DNA of 39,867 nt from Methylocystaceae bacterium (GTDB taxonomy: Bacteria > Pseudomonadota > Alphaproteobacteria > Rhizobiales > Beijerinckiaceae). Shown one piece after another: positions 18,835 through 27,324 of the stretch. Location of the stretch: NCBI GenBank assembly GCA_009773555.1, contig WSXZ01000070.1, positions 1 through 39,867 of the forward strand, in the 5' to 3' direction. The notes beneath the pieces were generated by a model that was given only the letters and a program-made list of their open reading frames with translations, did no database searches and was not told the origin of the DNA. Each line of letters begins with the position of its first letter. Position 1 is the first letter of the stretch. A program made the position numbers and the translations under genes.

Positions 18835-20373
18835 TCAGGCGTCGCGAAACAAGCCGGGGATGTTGGCCTCATACCACGCCCTGATGTCGGCCAGCGCCGG
18901 ATGGCGAAGGCTCTTTTTGAGATAGGATTCAACGCGCGGAAGATGCGCGAGATATTGCGGCTTGCCGTCGCGCTGATCCAGCCGCGCGAAAATCCCCAGG
19001 ATCTTTGTCGCGCGCTGCGCCGCCAGGATCGCATAAGCCTTAGCGAAAGCGCCCATGTCGAATGCGGAGTCGGCGTCGCGTCGCAGTTTGGCGTAATGGG
19101 CGAGGAGCTTCAACTCCAAATCGTCGGGCACGTCGACGCGGGCGTCCTGCCCCAGCGAAGCAACGTCATAGGCGGGATGGCCGAGCACACAGTCCTGGAA
19201 ATCGAGGATGCCGATCCGCGCCAGACCATTCCGCTGCGCCAGCCACAAAAAATTGGGAGAGTGATAGTCTCTCAGAGTCCATGTCGGCGCAGCGCTTGCG
19301 ACATCTACAAGCGCCTGGCGCCAAAGATTGAGAAAGATGGCCTTGGCGCCGGACGAGACCGACGTCTTCTGGCGTGTGAGATACCAGTCGACGAGCAACT
19401 CGACTTCGATCAGCAATGCGTCGAGGTCGTAGGGCGGGATGTGGTAATCGCCGTCGACTTCGACCGCGATCACATCCGGCAGGCGCTGCGCATGAAGATA
19501 GGCGAGCGCGCCCGCCGCTTCGAGATAGCGCTCGACGATCGGGCCGCTCCCGTCGACGACGCCCTCGCCGCCAAGATCCTCAATGACGAGCAGGCCGGCG
19601 TCGACATCTTTGGCGTAGACTTCCGGAGCCGAAAGCCCCAGGCCGCGCAGCCCTTGAGACATGGCGACGAAAGGAACGACATTTTCGGCGAGGCGCGCGA
19701 TCGCGCTATAGGATTTGCCGAAGCGGATCGGCGGTCCGTCCGGCCGCGCCGGCGAGATCATCAGAATCGCGCGCTGTCCATTTTCCTTTTCGAGTCGCTC
19801 ATAGGCGCGCGTCGAAGCGTCGCCCTGCAGGAAATGGCGCTTGGCGTGCGCCCAGCCCGCCTTTCGCAGAAGTTCGCGCAGCGCCTTGAAGGACGCGAGG
19901 CGCGACACGAAGCCGCCATAGCCGGAAATGGTGAACCGACGCGCCTCGCGATTATCGCCATCGACGAAACTCAGTCGCACTTCGAGACGATCGGGTGAGA
20001 GCGCTTCGCGCGCACGTTCGGCCCATTCGACGAGCACGATCGCGTCGTCAGTCGCCTCCTCCCAACCTAATCCCTCAAGCTCGCCAGTGTTCTCCAGCCG
20101 ATAGAAGTCGGCGTGAACGACGCGATTGCCTGCGCCCTCGTAGACTTGCATCAGCGTGAAGGTCGGGCTCGGCGCCTCAAGCCGCGGGTCTTCGACCAAA
20201 GCGCGGATCATCGCGCGTGCGAAGGTGGTCTTGCCGGCGCCGAGATCGCCCGAAAGCATGACGGCGTCGCCGTTGCGAACAAGCGTCGAAAGTTCCTGCG
20301 CGAGTTCGATCGTCTCGGCTTCGCTGGCGACATCGAGGCGCCAGACCGATTTCGCCGCTGCCTCCTCGCTCAT
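18835..20373 (-). CDS. TsaE-AmgK fusion: t6A-synthesis ATPase plus N-acetylmuramate/GlcNAc kinase
   Basis: 512 residues with two domains. Residues 1-150 are TsaE: the P-loop GDLGAGKTT at 42-50, SPTFTLMQVYEG, then HADFYRLENTGELEGLGWEE. TsaE supports the TsaBD complex that makes threonylcarbamoyl-adenosine-37 in tRNA. Residues about 180-512 are an aminoglycoside-phosphotransferase-fold kinase of the AmgK type: GDASTRAYERL, then catalytic LRDYHSPNF (D369) and metal-binding LDFQD (D391). AmgK phosphorylates MurNAc at the anomeric position, feeding MurU, whose damaged gene follows directly. This fusion is a known arrangement in several Hyphomicrobiales. The ATG at 20373 overlaps the divL stop by 4 nt, indicating translational coupling. 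Confidence 0.92.
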   Translation of the reverse strand: MSEEAAAKSVWRLDVASEAETIELAQELSTLVRNGDAVMLSGDLGAGKTTFARAMIRALVEDPRLEAPSPTFTLMQVYEGAGNRVVHADFYRLENTGELEGLGWEEATDDAIVLVEWAERAREALSPDRLEVRLSFVDGDNREARRFTISGYGGFVSRLASFKALRELLRKAGWAHAKRHFLQGDASTRAYERLEKENGQRAILMISPARPDGPPIRFGKSYSAIARLAENVVPFVAMSQGLRGLGLSAPEVYAKDVDAGLLVIEDLGGEGVVDGSGPIVERYLEAAGALAYLHAQRLPDVIAVEVDGDYHIPPYDLDALLIEVELLVDWYLTRQKTSVSSGAKAIFLNLWRQALVDVASAAPTWTLRDYHSPNFLWLAQRNGLARIGILDFQDCVLGHPAYDVASLGQDARVDVPDDLELKLLAHYAKLRRDADSAFDMGAFAKAYAILAAQRATKILGIFARLDQRDGKPQYLAHLPRVESYLKKSLRHPALADIRAWYEANIPGLFRDA

Positions 20374-22874
20374 TCCGCGCCTCCAGCGCTCGCCGCCAGG
20401 AGAGGCGCCTCTTCATGCGCGGCATGCGCCGGAAAGATGCAGGTCACGGTCGTGCCTTCGCCAGGGGCGGAATCAATCAAGACTCTGCCGCCATGAAGCT
20501 CCATCAAGGCGCGCACGATAGAGAGACCAAGCCCGACGCCGCGGTGGCGGGAACCGGCGGTGTGCGACTCAAAGCGATCGAAGATGCGTTCGAGGATTTC
20601 CGGCGAAATGCCGCGGCCGCGATCCGTCACTTTGAAAACGATTTCGGTGTCGCGCCGCAACACGGCAAGCGTCACCGTCTGCCCCGGACGCGAAAAGCCG
20701 ATGGCGTTCGAAAGAAGATTGAACAGGATCTGGCGCACGCGTTTGGCGTCGCCGCGGAACGTTCCGACATCGTCCATGGCGACGATCTGCACGTCGATCG
20801 AATTTTCGGCGAGCCGATCCTGCACGCCTTCGATCGCGGCGCGCATCGTCGCCTCGACGTCGACCTCGGATACTTCAAGCTCCAGCGCATCCTCGTCAAT
20901 TGTCGCCAGATCGAGAATATCGTCGACGATGGCGAGCAGCGCCGCGGAGGATTTGTTGACATAGCCGAGATATTCGCGCTGGCGCGGATTGAGCGGGCCG
21001 GTCGAGTCCTCTCCGAGGAGATGCACAAAGCCGTTGATGTTGTTGAGAGGCGAGCGCAACTCATAACTGACGTGATGAATGAAGTCATTGCGCAGCTTTT
21101 CGGCGGCGAGCAGCGCCTTGTTGCGGTCCGTCAATGCGCGTTCGACATTCACGTCAGCGGAAACGTCGACGAAGGTGAGGAGCGCCGCGCCATCGAGCAG
21201 TGATTGCGCCGTACAGTCCAAGACGACGCCATCGCTGCGTTCGATGCGCCGGGTGAAGCCTTCGCGCAGCTCATTGAGACCGGTGACGAAGCCTTGCAAC
21301 GCCGCCCATGTCTCCTCTGTGGCGTGCAGCGCGCGACATCTCGCGGCGAGCGCGTCGAAGCGCGGGCGTTGCGTGAGTTCCTCGGGATCGAGCCGCCACA
21401 GATGGGCGAAGGCGGGATTGCTGAACTTCAAACGCCCGTCGGAACCAAAAACCGCCACGCCCTCGTGCAGCGTCTCGAGCGTTTCGCTCTGCATGCGGGC
21501 AAGCGCGTTGAAGCGCGTCTGGAGATCGTAAGCCTTGGTGGTGTCGTCATAAAGATAGGTGACGCCGCCCTTGGGGTTCGGATGCGCGACGACGTCGATG
21601 ATGCGGCCATCCGGCAGATGCCATGTGTGGCGTATGGGCTCTGGCGAGCGATAGGCTTCGAACAGCCGCTCCTTCCATGCCCTATAATCCGATTCGACGG
21701 GCACGCGCTGCTCGGCGCGCAGACGGTCGAGAATCTGTCCGTCGGTCGGCCGTTGTTCAAGGAACCTTGGGTCAAGCTGCCACAGCTTGGCGTAAGCGTC
21801 GTTGCTATAAATGAGGCGTCGCGCACGATCGAAGCTCGCGACCGCCGTCGGCAGCTGATCGAGCGTGCGCACATGCGATTGCATCTGCTGTTCAAGATCG
21901 GCGCGCACCGTCTCGACTTCATGACGATCGATGGCGATGGCGGCGGCGGCGCCCGAGGCGGAGGCCTGCGTGACGTCGAGCCGATGGCGCTCCCCCGCAA
22001 CGACGGCGTTGACCCGCTCGCGCCAGACGCTGTTCTTGGCGCGCGCCGCCTCGGCGGCGATGCGGGCCGACTCGTCGAGCAACTCCAGTTTGCGGGCGAG
22101 GGCGTCCTCGGGGTTCTTGGCTTCGACCGCCTGCGCATAGGCGTCGTTGACGAAGACGAGTTGGCCCGCGTCGTCGCGTATCCAGAATGGCGCGGGCAGC
22201 GCCTGGAGCATCGCGCGCAGACCGGAGAGTTCAGATTGCGCCGACGCGTAGCGCTCGCGAAGGCCGATCAGCTCCAACCGATCGCCCGAGACTTCACGGA
22301 TGCGCAACACGACGCTGCCGCCAACCGCTCGACCGTCGGCGTCAAAATGCCGACCGGCGACGCCGGCAAGCGCCAAGCGGAAGCTTTCGCCGCTCTTGCG
22401 CAGACGGTCGACGGCGCTTTCGAGCGCCTGAGCGTCTTTGGGCGCAAGCCAGGCGCCAAAGCTCAATATGCGGCGCGGCGCGGCGACAGCCCCGGTCATG
22501 ATGAGCGACGAAGAATGGATGTCGGGCTCGGCGTCGGGCGCCGTCCAGGCGACGAAGATCTGCGGCTCGGATGCGAGGAAGGTTTTCGCCCGGCCAAGCT
22601 GGGCGCGGGCGTCGTCGAGCTCGACGCTCAAGGCGGCTTCGCGGCGACGCCAGGCGGCGCGCTCGCGCACATGCGTCGCGACGATGGCCGCGGCGAAAAT
22701 CGCCAGTCCGCCGCTAAAAGCGAAACTGACGATTTGCGGATCGATAGCCAGATCTTCAAGGAACCCCCCCGCGCGCGCCGGCGTCGCCTCGAGCCATAGA
22801 AGCAAAGACCCGAGGGAAGCGCCGGCAAAGGGAGGAGCGCCAGAGCGGTTGATCGCGCGCCGCCGTCGCGTCAT
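20370..22874 (-). CDS. divL: DivL-like PAS sensor pseudokinase (Tyr in place of phospho-His)
   Basis: 834 residues from the ATG at 22874. One N-terminal membrane span (residues about 38-60, near IVSFAFSGGLAIFAAAIVATH) is followed by several PAS-like regions (FWIRDDAGQLVFVNDAYAQAV; LIYSNDAYAKLWQLD; FGSDGRLKFSNPAFAHLW) and a C-terminal HisKA-HATPase module with N-box FNLLSNAIGF, G1 DRGRGIS (751-757) and G2 GVGLGLSIV (779-787). The H-box reads FIHHVSYELRSPLN: the usual histidine is Tyr604 (codon TAT, complement of 21063-21065), as in DivL of Caulobacter, an essential cell-cycle regulator that controls CckA-CtrA through DivK. The 4-nt overlap with tsaE-amgK and the position near ahcY support orthology. 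The alternative start at 23075 adds only low-complexity residues. Confidence 0.87.
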   Translation of the reverse strand: MTRRRRAINRSGAPPFAGASLGSLLLWLEATPARAGGFLEDLAIDPQIVSFAFSGGLAIFAAAIVATHVRERAAWRRREAALSVELDDARAQLGRAKTFLASEPQIFVAWTAPDAEPDIHSSSLIMTGAVAAPRRILSFGAWLAPKDAQALESAVDRLRKSGESFRLALAGVAGRHFDADGRAVGGSVVLRIREVSGDRLELIGLRERYASAQSELSGLRAMLQALPAPFWIRDDAGQLVFVNDAYAQAVEAKNPEDALARKLELLDESARIAAEAARAKNSVWRERVNAVVAGERHRLDVTQASASGAAAAIAIDRHEVETVRADLEQQMQSHVRTLDQLPTAVASFDRARRLIYSNDAYAKLWQLDPRFLEQRPTDGQILDRLRAEQRVPVESDYRAWKERLFEAYRSPEPIRHTWHLPDGRIIDVVAHPNPKGGVTYLYDDTTKAYDLQTRFNALARMQSETLETLHEGVAVFGSDGRLKFSNPAFAHLWRLDPEELTQRPRFDALAARCRALHATEETWAALQGFVTGLNELREGFTRRIERSDGVVLDCTAQSLLDGAALLTFVDVSADVNVERALTDRNKALLAAEKLRNDFIHHVSYELRSPLNNINGFVHLLGEDSTGPLNPRQREYLGYVNKSSAALLAIVDDILDLATIDEDALELEVSEVDVEATMRAAIEGVQDRLAENSIDVQIVAMDDVGTFRGDAKRVRQILFNLLSNAIGFSRPGQTVTLAVLRRDTEIVFKVTDRGRGISPEILERIFDRFESHTAGSRHRGVGLGLSIVRALMELHGGRVLIDSAPGEGTTVTCIFPAHAAHEEAPLLAASAGGAE

Positions 22875-23187
22875 TGCGAGAACGACTCTGCTGGCAAGCG
22901 ATCGAATGGGCGCGTCATGAGAACCGGTCTCCACGATCAATTGCGGGTGCTCATCACAACAACGCCGTAAACGGTTCTTGCAGAACGCGGACGCAGCCTG
23001 CCGGGCGCAGGATGCGGATAGGCTCCGACGACAGGAAGACGGAGGGCTCCGTCCGTCGCCCGCCGCGCCGCACACGAATCAACCCCAATCTAAAGCGCAT
23101 TTGCTCAAAACGGAATCTTTGAAAAGCGAATGTGCCGGGGCGTTCGGAAAGCTCGATCCCTCGCGTTAAGCGCGAAATACCTCCCCC
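22875..23187. other. Intergenic region upstream of divL
   Basis: About 313 bp between the divL start and the left target duplication of the insertion sequence. No convincing ORF, RNA gene or full CtrA box (TTAA-N7-TTAA) was seen. It probably carries the divL promoter, possibly separated from more distal upstream sequence by the insertion. Confidence 0.5.
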
Positions 23188-23195
23188 TTGCGGGG
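23188..23195. repeat. Left 8-bp target-site duplication of the IS1595 element
   Basis: TTGCGGGG immediately left of the element, identical to the 8 bp at 25292-25299. Eight-base duplications are typical of the IS1595 family. Confidence 0.8.
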
Positions 23196-23200
23196 GGAGA

Positions 23201-23218
23201 TATCACCTTGACTGAACA
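23201..23218 (+). repeat. Left terminal inverted repeat core of the IS1595 element
   Basis: TATCACCTTGACTGAACA, matching the reverse complement of the right end at all 18 positions. Confidence 0.9.
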
Positions 23219-23240
23219 CTACGAAGGCCCTATATCTGGA

Positions 23241-23477
23241 ATGAAGCCAGTCCAGGACGGGAAGGTCCGTGACAGCATAAAAATTGCGGTTCTCAACGGT
23301 GTTCGAGAATATGGCGAAGGGTTGCCGGTAGAGATATGGTTGGACGGCGAAACTGGGAGGCTTGTGCTATCGGCATATAATCAGTGTGGAGATGGCTTTG
23401 TGAATATTGACATTAGCGACCTCATTTCGTGGCTACAGACTGGCCGAGTGGACTCTGGGGCGCTTTCTAATGGATAG
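23241..23477 (+). CDS. IS passenger protein A, unknown function
   Basis: 78 residues from the ATG at 23241 (MKPVQDGKVRDSIKIAVLNG). The sequence VEIWLDGETGRLVLSAYNQCGDGFVNIDISDLISWL looks like a small alpha/beta fold, with alternating hydrophobic strands and a final helix. I do not recognise the family. A TTG at 23208 is in frame but lies inside the terminal inverted repeat, so I prefer the ATG. The last 8 nt overlap the start of the next gene, implying translational coupling of A and B. It is the first gene inside the element and is probably expressed from a promoter near the left end. Its small size and coupling to B would fit an antitoxin or adaptor role, but that is only a guess. Confidence 0.6.
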   Translation: MKPVQDGKVRDSIKIAVLNGVREYGEGLPVEIWLDGETGRLVLSAYNQCGDGFVNIDISDLISWLQTGRVDSGALSNG

Positions 23478-24081
23478 CGAGTCTTTCCCGCTTGAAGGAA
23501 TATGCTCTGAAATTCATGCTGCTTTAGCTTCGTCGGTGCCATATCTGGCAGCCGCCGCAGCTCTAGCGATGCCTGACATTTGCTCTTCATTGGAATGGGA
23601 CCCAGACCCACACAAAATCACGGCTCAGAGACGCACACAGCCGGAGTCGTATAAAAGATGGTTTAGGGATTATCTAGCGAAGAATTACCGTAATTTCACA
23701 GATGACGATTGCTATCGCCTGCGGTGTGGCCTTCTGCACAATGGCAAACTAGGTCGCCCTCAGGACCAATATGACAAGGTTGCCTTCACTGTGCAAAGAG
23801 GCCCAGTAGAGCAATTATATAAAGGTAATGTAATAAATGGAGTAGATACTGGAACGCTATTGGTTCTTGACCTTGGCAAATTTTGCAATCTTGCAATTGA
23901 TGCCGCACGAGAATGGCACGAGAAGAAGAAGGGCGATCCATTTGTGAAGCAGAACGCAACCACATTGGTTAGGTTAAGCCCAAATGGGGTCCCGCCATTC
24001 TTCGCCGGCGTGCCAGCTTTAGTCGGCGACACGCGCGCTATTACAGACTTCGGGGGCTTTGTGATGGTCCAAATCGGTTAG
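23470..24081 (+). CDS. IS passenger protein B, HEPN-like motif, unknown function
   Basis: 203 residues from the ATG at 23470, which overlaps the end of gene A by 8 nt. The predicted secondary structure is mainly helical in the first half (GICSEIHAALASSVPYLAAAAALAMPDI). It carries YRLRCGLLHNGKL near residues 90-100. The R-x4-H spacing in RCGLLH resembles the catalytic motif of HEPN ribonucleases, and a similar helical context surrounds it, but the match is short and could be chance. The second half (LLVLDLGKFCNLAIDAAREWHE) adds another helix. Codon use is AT-richer than in flanking chromosomal genes (for example around 23815-23860), consistent with transfer on the element. I do not recognise a named family with certainty. 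Confidence 0.62.
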   Translation: MDSESFPLEGICSEIHAALASSVPYLAAAAALAMPDICSSLEWDPDPHKITAQRRTQPESYKRWFRDYLAKNYRNFTDDDCYRLRCGLLHNGKLGRPQDQYDKVAFTVQRGPVEQLYKGNVINGVDTGTLLVLDLGKFCNLAIDAAREWHEKKKGDPFVKQNATTLVRLSPNGVPPFFAGVPALVGDTRAITDFGGFVMVQIG

Positions 24082-24084
24082 AGT

Positions 24085-24288
24085 ATGAATAAGACCCGTC
24101 AAAGCGTCGATGATATCTACAGCGAGCAAGAGATAGCGCGTCGACGAGATGATGTTGTTCGCCGTATGGCAAACACCCCGCCGCAGCCGAAGCTGTCTAA
24201 TCATCTACCGGAAAAGGCAAAGAAAGCTGCCGGGGATCGCGCGGCTCGTAAGGCCCGCGCGCCCCGTGAAGGTTCGACCGAAACTTAG
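24085..24288 (+). CDS. IS passenger protein C, small basic protein
   Basis: 67 residues, starting MNKTRQSVDDIYSEQEIARR, with RRDDVVRRMANTPPQPKLS in the middle and a Lys/Arg/Ala-rich tail. Small proteins with a RRD..x..MxxTPPxPH/K pattern are common in alphaproteobacterial mobile regions; no function is known to me. It begins 4 bp after gene B, so A, B and C form one transcription unit, and its 3' end overlaps the 3' end of the convergent transposase gene by 4 nt. Confidence 0.6.
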   Translation: MNKTRQSVDDIYSEQEIARRRDDVVRRMANTPPQPKLSNHLPEKAKKAAGDRAARKARAPREGSTET

Positions 24289-25232
24289 TTCGGTCGGCCA
24301 TTAGGTTGTTGATAGGTGATCCGCTTACCAACAACGCCGCGCACAGCCCGTTCGGCGCGCTCCGCGTCGCTGACATTCAACGCGGCGCGCTCGTTATACC
24401 GGAAGTCAAATTCAGCGAGATAACGCTTCAAATGCTGAGCGCTCACGTGATGATAAACGCCGACAATGCCGCGCTTCATGACCGAGAAATAGCCCTCAAC
24501 GGTGTTCGTATGGACGTCGCCGCGAACGTATTCGCCAATGCTGTGATTGACCGAATGATGGTTCGGCTCCCCGTGGCGGACGCGGGCGCCTCCGTCATCG
24601 CTGACGGTGCGCGACTCTTCCGCGATCTGCTCATCCATGATGGGGCGCAGCGTCTTGCCGGTAACGTTCGGGACGTGATGCGAGCGCACCTTGCCGCCGC
24701 GCTCGACAAGAGAGAACACAGCTTCCTTGCCCGCGCCGCCGATATTCTTCCGATTACGCTTGCTCGCGTGCTTGTTCTTCTCCTTGCCGCCAACGAACGT
24801 CTCGTCAAACTCAACGGTCTTGCCTTCGCCCCCAAGCGGGCCGGCCGGGTTGAGTTCGCGCATTCCCTCGCGGATGCGATGCGCCATAAACCACGCTGTT
24901 TTGTAGGGAAGGCCAAGCATCCGGTGAAGCTGGTGGGCGCTCATGCCCTTCTTGCTGGCGCACATCAGATGCGTTGCGAGAAGCCACTTTGTCATGGGGA
25001 TGTGCGAGCGCTCGTAAATCGTGCCGACGGCCGCAGTGAACTTCTTGCGGCACTCTTTGCAGTGATACCAGCCCGGCCCCATCGACTTGCCGCCGAGTTC
25101 TTTGATCGTCTCAGGCTTGCCGCAGAACGGGCAAACCAGGCCATTCGGCCAACGGATCGCCTCAAAATGCTTTCGCGCGGCGTCGAGGTCAGTGAAAATC
25201 GGGTTCGTAAGGTCAACAGTCGCGGTCATCAC
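24285..25232 (-). CDS. IS1595-family transposase (ISXO2-like)
   Basis: 315 residues. The N-terminus has the zinc-ribbon-like C-x2-C...C-x2-C (LVCPFCGKPETIK and WYHCKECRKKF) typical of IS1595 transposases. The catalytic domain shows VEFDETFVGGKEKNKHASKR (first acidic residue), TVSDDGG (second), and the characteristic region EYVRGDVHTNTVEGYF followed by SVMKRGIVGVYHHVS and YLAEFDFRYNER. It looks complete and has no internal stop. Two adjacent ATGs (25232 and 25229) are possible starts. It reads toward the passenger genes from the right end of the element. Confidence 0.95.
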   Translation of the reverse strand: MMTATVDLTNPIFTDLDAARKHFEAIRWPNGLVCPFCGKPETIKELGGKSMGPGWYHCKECRKKFTAAVGTIYERSHIPMTKWLLATHLMCASKKGMSAHQLHRMLGLPYKTAWFMAHRIREGMRELNPAGPLGGEGKTVEFDETFVGGKEKNKHASKRNRKNIGGAGKEAVFSLVERGGKVRSHHVPNVTGKTLRPIMDEQIAEESRTVSDDGGARVRHGEPNHHSVNHSIGEYVRGDVHTNTVEGYFSVMKRGIVGVYHHVSAQHLKRYLAEFDFRYNERAALNVSDAERAERAVRGVVGKRITYQQPNGRPN

Positions 25233-25266
25233 CTATCTCCTAGGCTTGACCATCGCATGTTGGCCT

Positions 25267-25284
25267 TGTTCAGTCAAGGTGATA
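25267..25284 (-). repeat. Right terminal inverted repeat core of the IS1595 element
   Basis: Reads TATCACCTTGACTGAACA on the minus strand, an exact copy of the left end. Confidence 0.9.
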
Positions 25285-25291
25285 ATTACCC

Positions 25292-25299
25292 TTGCGGGG
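25292..25299. repeat. Right 8-bp target-site duplication of the IS1595 element
   Basis: TTGCGGGG directly after the right end of the element, identical to 23188-23195. Confidence 0.8.
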
Positions 25300-25490
25300 A
25301 GGTCGGCGGACGCAGGCAAGTTTACGCAGCCTGCGTAAACTTGCCTGCGGACCGCCGGGTGGGGGGTCTCGTCACGCCACTAGAGCAAATTTTTCCCCAC
25401 CCGACCCCGCTTCGCGGGGCCACCCTCCCCGTAAAGGGGAGGGATGCGCAAACGCCCAACCTTCAGCCGACCGCCTACTCCAAGAGGCCA
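25300..25490. repeat. REP-like palindromic intergenic region
   Basis: Non-coding stretch packed with inverted repeats: a 19-bp perfect palindrome (25311-25349, 1-nt centre) embedded in GGCGG/CCGCC arms, a CCCCGC-TTC-GCGGGG hairpin (25405-25419), and an 8-bp CCCTCCCC/GGGGAGGG hairpin (25423-25443). Together with the part left of the IS (23181-23195) this looks like one intergenic repeat element into which the IS inserted. Such clusters are frequent between genes in Hyphomicrobiales. Confidence 0.7.
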
Positions 25491-25531
25491 TCTCAAAAGA
25501 CGGCCTCGCTCCAGGCAAGGAGCGAGGCCGT
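25491..25531 (-). terminator. Rho-independent terminator of ahcY
   Basis: Perfect 13-bp stem (25500-25512 with 25519-25531, 6-nt loop), followed on the minus strand by CTTTTGAG. It begins 26 nt after the ahcY stop. Confidence 0.88.
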
Positions 25532-25556
25532 CAATGGCGAAAACCAGGACCCTGGT

Positions 25557-26966
<1,410 letters not shown>

Positions 26967-27324
26967 GCGAAATCCTTCTGTTTCTCGTACGGCTCGTCGG
27001 CTGTCATTCCCGACGCTTCGCATCGCGAAGCGATGGGGTGTCCCGAGCAAGGCCTTCCTTGGCGACCCTCGGATGTCTCTCGTTTCAGTCGAACGCCTCG
27101 AATGTCATTCCCGACGCTTCGCGCGAGCGAAGCGATCGGGAATCCAGAGCAACGCCTGCATTTCCGGTCGGCTCTGGATTCCCGGTCAGGCCTGCGGCCT
27201 GCCAGGGACGACACAACATGGAACGGTTCAGCCAAATTCAGGCCGCCGGTCAGCCCAGCGGCCCTTTACGAGTCTATAGCAGGGGTGGGCGAGGAAGGCA
27301 AAAAGATATAAAGATGCGTTTATG
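26967..27324. repeat. Intergenic region upstream of ahcY with two REP-like copies
   Basis: The 20-bp sequence at 27002-27021 recurs identically at 27103-27122 (TGTCATTCCCGACGCTTCGC). Each copy is followed by a GCGAAGCGAT complement, so both can fold into GCTTCGC/GCGAAGC hairpins. The second copy is followed by further inverted pieces (CCAGAGC near 27145, GGCTCTGGATTCCCG near 27170, GGCCTGCGGCC near 27190). No gene was seen. No SAH or SAM riboswitch structure was recognised. The ahcY promoter probably lies here or just beyond. Confidence 0.65.

Larger units (their letters stand above)
23196..25291. mobile_element. IS1595-family insertion sequence with three passenger genes
   Basis: 2096-bp element bounded by exact 8-bp direct repeats. 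Its ends share an 18-bp perfect inverted repeat (23201-23218 and 25267-25284), extended outward to GGAGA on the left and GGGTAAT on the right, so the left tip differs by a small indel. Inside are a transposase gene on the minus strand (24285-25232) and three small genes on the plus strand, converging on it. The passenger region is visibly more AT-rich than the chromosome. The element sits inside a REP-like GC-rich palindrome between divL and ahcY. Passenger genes are known for several IS1595 subgroups. Intact ends and an intact transposase suggest recent insertion. Confidence 0.88.

Noticed and set aside
21204-22799. 531-codon plus-strand frame opposite divL
   Set aside because: Antisense shadow; no recognisable motif, while the minus strand encodes PAS and kinase domains.
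26967-27324. Possible SAH or SAM riboswitch before ahcY
   Set aside because: The structure seen is explained by REP-like palindromes; no conserved riboswitch core was recognised.
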